From: Terriglobia bacterium
GTDB lineage: Bacteria; Acidobacteriota; Terriglobia; UBA7540
DNA length: 20,036 nucleotides
NCBI GenBank assembly: GCA_020072905.1
Contig: JAIQGB010000180.1
Coordinates: 1 to 20,036, forward strand
Direction: 5' to 3'
In this document: positions 17,704-20,036 of the stretch, in pieces
How positions within the stretch are numbered: the first letter of the stretch is position 1
Layout: every line of letters begins with the position of its first letter
Translations under genes and position numbers: made by a program
The notes under the pieces: generated by a model
What the model was told of the DNA's origin: nothing
What the model saw: the letters and a program-made list of their open reading frames with translations, nothing else
Databases searched by the model: none

Positions 17704-17717
17704 AGGCTTGTAAGCCT
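17704..17717. promoter_or_regulatory. Perfect AGGCTT-N2-AAGCCT dyad upstream of the sigma-54 promoter
   Basis: 6-bp arms with a 2-bp spacer, about 45 bp upstream of the predicted start. The compact dyad is the right form for a Fis-type helix-turn-helix dimer such as the NtrC-class regulator. This is closer to the promoter than enhancer sites usually are. From 17718 to 17907 I see no gene or other clear feature. Confidence 0.4.
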
Positions 17718-17907
17718 CATGTTTTGAATCAATTGGGAGAGTGCGTCGAGCATACAATTCGATCATACGGAATTTCAAATATCGCCTCCCGATTTTTGTA
17801 AATAGCCGTCGCGCCTTGCGCCTTATCGGGTGACTTGGACTTGTGGGCTTGGTCTTTCATGGGGTGGTGCCTGGCCCGGGAGCCTCACGATGGTACCCCT
17901 CGAATTA

Positions 17908-19698
17908 CTAAAACTGGACCGAAAAGCCGCCCCGGAAGCTGCGGCACACGGGCGTCAACACGAGGGTGTCCTCGCCGGATTGGGAAGCCGGTGTATAACC
18001 CTGGGCGAACAGGTTGCGAAAGTCGGCCAAAGCCTCGATTTTGGCGGGGAGGAAGGCAAGGTTGGGAAGGGGTTGTCGAATCTGAATTCCCAGGTAGGGC
18101 TGGATCTCCATACTGGCCTGTCCGTAAGGATCAACTTCGGTGACCCGACCCGCAGGCATCCACTCATAAGAGGTGGTAATCCGCGTCCTGGTGACCGGAA
18201 GGCGGGCCGCGATCCTGCCGCCGATGATCTGTGTCCGACGAGTGCGGAGTAAGAAACGCAGATCGCTGGCGGGGCCCGGCACCGGATGCTCTCGGAATTC
18301 AGCGGCCAGAGCGTCGCCCATGGCATAGAGGGCGGCCACCTGGACGTTGCCACCCAAGCTGCGCGTGAACGCCGCACGCACACCGGACGAACTGAAATTA
18401 CCCGCGTTCAGCGTCACGCCATTGCCGGCAGGATTCGGCAAGAAGTTCCCGGCCAAGCCCCCCAGAACCCCCGCACCGCCAAATCCCCACACCGCGGCAT
18501 TCTCCAGAAGGTCGCGGTAAGCGGCGAATTCGACCCGCGAGTCCCTGCTCAGGCGCCGCTGGTAGCTGGCTTCCGTGTGGTTCAATTGCTCGAGCCGCGG
18601 GCGAGATCCGCGCATCGTGACGCGCGGAAAGGCTGTCAGAACGCCGATGCGCTCGAGCAGGGAGCCGTCGGCATCGACGCGGACAGCCCCGTAGCGCACC
18701 GCGAAAAGGTTGGAAGGTGTGGGCTGGTACTCCAGCTTGGCGCTGGGGCTTGAGGAAAAAACATCCTGACCCGCGTTGAGGTAGTCAACTTCAAACCCCG
18801 CCGAGACGGTCACCGATGGGGAGATTCGCCGCGTCTGGCCGTAACTGGCAACCAGGCCCTGCGCGCGCGTGAAGCCCTCGCGGCCGTCTCCCAAGGGGAG
18901 CAGCAGCCCCTCGGAAAAATCCAACTGGTGAACGACCAGTGTCAATTCCTGCGGGTCGCCTTTCAGGGCGTCCTTCCTCAACATCGCGGCCAGCGTGGAA
19001 GACTGGGGGCCGCCCGTTCCCATCGACCCCGCCACCAGCAGGTCCGTATCCGCGGTGAGCGGTCGCAGATAGGCGAGTACACTACCCATTCCCGGGTCAC
19101 CCGCCAGGGCTTTGCGCCGTGTTGCGCCCGGCATCATCGCAACCAATCGCTGGCCGGAGGGCAATGGCGGTTTGGAGGCGTTGGACTTCCCTCGCTTCGA
19201 GGATTCCCGGTAACGGAGCACGGGGCGCGTCGAGGCAGAAGTCCTCAACACCCATTTCCAGTCATCACCCCAGTTCGACACATTCCCGGAGGGAACGCGC
19301 AGCAGGAGGGGCGACAGTAACTCGCTCAAAACGAAGTTCTGCTCAACGCTCCCTCCGGCCTCCACGCGAATGCCGTTGCGCATCACGGGAAGGCGCGTGG
19401 CGGAAGTGACCTTGAGGGAATACCAGCCCGGAACAAGGCGTTCGATGGCGAACCTGCCGTGGGCGTCCGTAATCACCCGTTCCGCCGCGCTCCCCACCGG
19501 TTGAAAGGCGCTAAACAGCGGCCCGACGATGACCACCGTCGCCCCCATTAGGGGATTGCCTTGGGCGTCCGACACGGACCCGTCAATGCGGCCGTAGTTC
19601 GCCGCTCGTGCCCCAAGTGGAAACAGCAAAGGCAGGGCGAGGCCGCCCGCGCACAGGATGCCCAGCATCCATTTTCGTGACTGCGAAAGGTTCTTCAT
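17908..19698 (-). CDS. Outer-membrane beta-barrel protein with carboxypeptidase-regulatory N-terminal domain
   Basis: 596 residues. A signal peptide (1-33, ending GARA) is followed by a CarboxypepD_reg-like domain at about 35-128 (GRIDGSVSDAQGNPLMGATVVIVG, DAHGRFAIERLVPGWYSLKV). A linker and a long region of alternating strands follow, ending with the C-terminal Phe (GGFSVQF) expected of a BAM-inserted barrel. No TonB plug domain is evident, and the length is well below that of the large TonB-dependent oar-like proteins of acidobacteria, so it may be a plugless relative. The start is supported by AGAGG about 9 bases before ATG. It follows the GWxTD-domain gene by 55 bp and is probably cotranscribed. 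Its ligand is unknown; display or transport at the outer membrane is inference. Confidence 0.75.
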   Translation of the reverse strand: MKNLSQSRKWMLGILCAGGLALPLLFPLGARAANYGRIDGSVSDAQGNPLMGATVVIVGPLFSAFQPVGSAAERVITDAHGRFAIERLVPGWYSLKVTSATRLPVMRNGIRVEAGGSVEQNFVLSELLSPLLLRVPSGNVSNWGDDWKWVLRTSASTRPVLRYRESSKRGKSNASKPPLPSGQRLVAMMPGATRRKALAGDPGMGSVLAYLRPLTADTDLLVAGSMGTGGPQSSTLAAMLRKDALKGDPQELTLVVHQLDFSEGLLLPLGDGREGFTRAQGLVASYGQTRRISPSVTVSAGFEVDYLNAGQDVFSSSPSAKLEYQPTPSNLFAVRYGAVRVDADGSLLERIGVLTAFPRVTMRGSRPRLEQLNHTEASYQRRLSRDSRVEFAAYRDLLENAAVWGFGGAGVLGGLAGNFLPNPAGNGVTLNAGNFSSSGVRAAFTRSLGGNVQVAALYAMGDALAAEFREHPVPGPASDLRFLLRTRRTQIIGGRIAARLPVTRTRITTSYEWMPAGRVTEVDPYGQASMEIQPYLGIQIRQPLPNLAFLPAKIEALADFRNLFAQGYTPASQSGEDTLVLTPVCRSFRGGFSVQF

Positions 19699-19753
19699 TC
19701 ACCGAACCTCTGGTGTTCTCTCTTCCCGGCCACCCGGGGTACCGCGCGGATCG

Positions 19754-20036
19754 TCAGCGCAACTCGAAACTCGCTTCCGGCGAGACCGTCTGGTTCTTGA
19801 CCTTGTCCGTAACCTTGATCTGGACAGTGTACTTGCCGGGCGGGAGCGACTTCAGCGGCATGGTTTTCTGCAGCGTCATCTGCTGCGCCGAGTTGGCGAT
19901 CTCCCCCGCGTGCTCCACCGTGGTCAACAGCGCCTTTCCATCCTTGAGGATTTCGTATTGGATGTCCGCCGACGGCCGGTGCGTCTTCGGATCGAGGCTC
20001 AGATTATAAACCTGCATGTAGATGCCGAGATTCTGG
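19754..20036 (-). CDS. GWxTD-domain protein, C-terminal fragment (runs off the window)
   Basis: Only the last 94 residues are in the window, entering in frame as QNLGIYMQVYNLSLD and continuing THRPSADIQYEILKDGKALL, MTLQKTMPLKSLPPGKYTV and QIKVTDKVKNQTVSPEASFEL. The order YMQVYNL, xPSxxxxYEI, LxxLxPGxYTLxxxVxD is the closing beta-sandwich of the long secreted GWxTD-domain proteins of acidobacteria and Bacteroidota-like genomes. The defining GWxTD segment is outside the window, so the call rests on the tail alone. The function of the family is not established; the proteins are exported. The outer-membrane barrel gene follows 55 bp downstream, and the pair probably forms one unit. Confidence 0.7.
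   Translation of the reverse strand, partial: QNLGIYMQVYNLSLDPKTHRPSADIQYEILKDGKALLTTVEHAGEIANSAQQMTLQKTMPLKSLPPGKYTVQIKVTDKVKNQTVSPEASFELR

Noticed and set aside
17718..17907. Possible small RNA or terminator in the gap before the kinase operon
   Set aside because: Only short, weak complementary pieces (GGGGT/ACCCC) and no T-run; nothing beyond the promoter-proximal dyads is convincing.

Overview
This 20 kb window looks like a chromosomal contig from an uncultured acidobacterium (Terriglobia/Solibacter-like). That is an inference from the mix of families: a GWxTD-domain protein, an outer-membrane barrel with a carboxypeptidase-regulatory N-terminal domain, a BlaR1-type M56 peptidase fused to a TonB C-terminal domain, a DUF5009-type membrane acyltransferase, and uniformly high GC with strong G/C preference at third codon positions. 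No tRNA, rRNA, CRISPR array or insertion sequence was seen, and no stretch over 300 bases lacks a gene or gene remnant.

Layout. (1) 1-2953, minus strand: a PhoB/PhoR-type two-component pair, followed by the broken 5' end of an exported coiled-coil protein, possibly a phosphate-type porin. A 12-bp inverted repeat with GATTG iterations lies between phoB and phoR. (2) 3157-4149, plus: a PAP2-family membrane phosphatase with a TTG start behind a perfect Shine-Dalgarno. It overlaps convergently with (3) 4130-5685, minus: a blaI-blaR1-type regulator pair in which BlaI has lost its N-terminus, although a dyad and a TTGACA element survive just upstream. (4) 5925-12489, plus: uvrA, then a tightly packed run in which several stop and start codons overlap as ATGA or GTGA. 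It holds an MntA-like nucleotidyltransferase, a HepT remnant, an ORF6N protein, a conserved protein whose middle has been replaced by foreign-looking DNA, a CPBP protease, and a DUF5009 acyltransferase broken by a frameshift and probable deletion. (5) 12616-13272, minus: a stand-alone abortive-infection-type protein with a HEPN-like RNxxxH motif. (6) 13408-17620, minus: a large PDZ/multi-TM/GAF/PAS histidine kinase and an NtrC-class sigma-54 activator that overlap by 11 bp. A good sigma-54 (-24/-12) promoter candidate sits upstream, overlapping a 22-bp near-palindrome, so the system probably controls its own expression. (7) 17908-20036, minus: an outer-membrane barrel protein and the 3' end of a GWxTD-domain gene.

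The most striking property is the number of damaged genes: five in 20 kb (the coiled-coil gene, blaI, hepT, the 9760-10552 gene and DUF5009). At least three look like internal deletions or replacements rather than point changes. Either this is a locus under real decay or the assembly carries small deletions and chimeras; raw-read mapping would decide. The most interesting intact biology is the self-regulated sigma-54 two-component operon and the defence-like genes (MntA/HepT remnant, ORF6N, HEPN-motif Abi protein) between uvrA and that operon.
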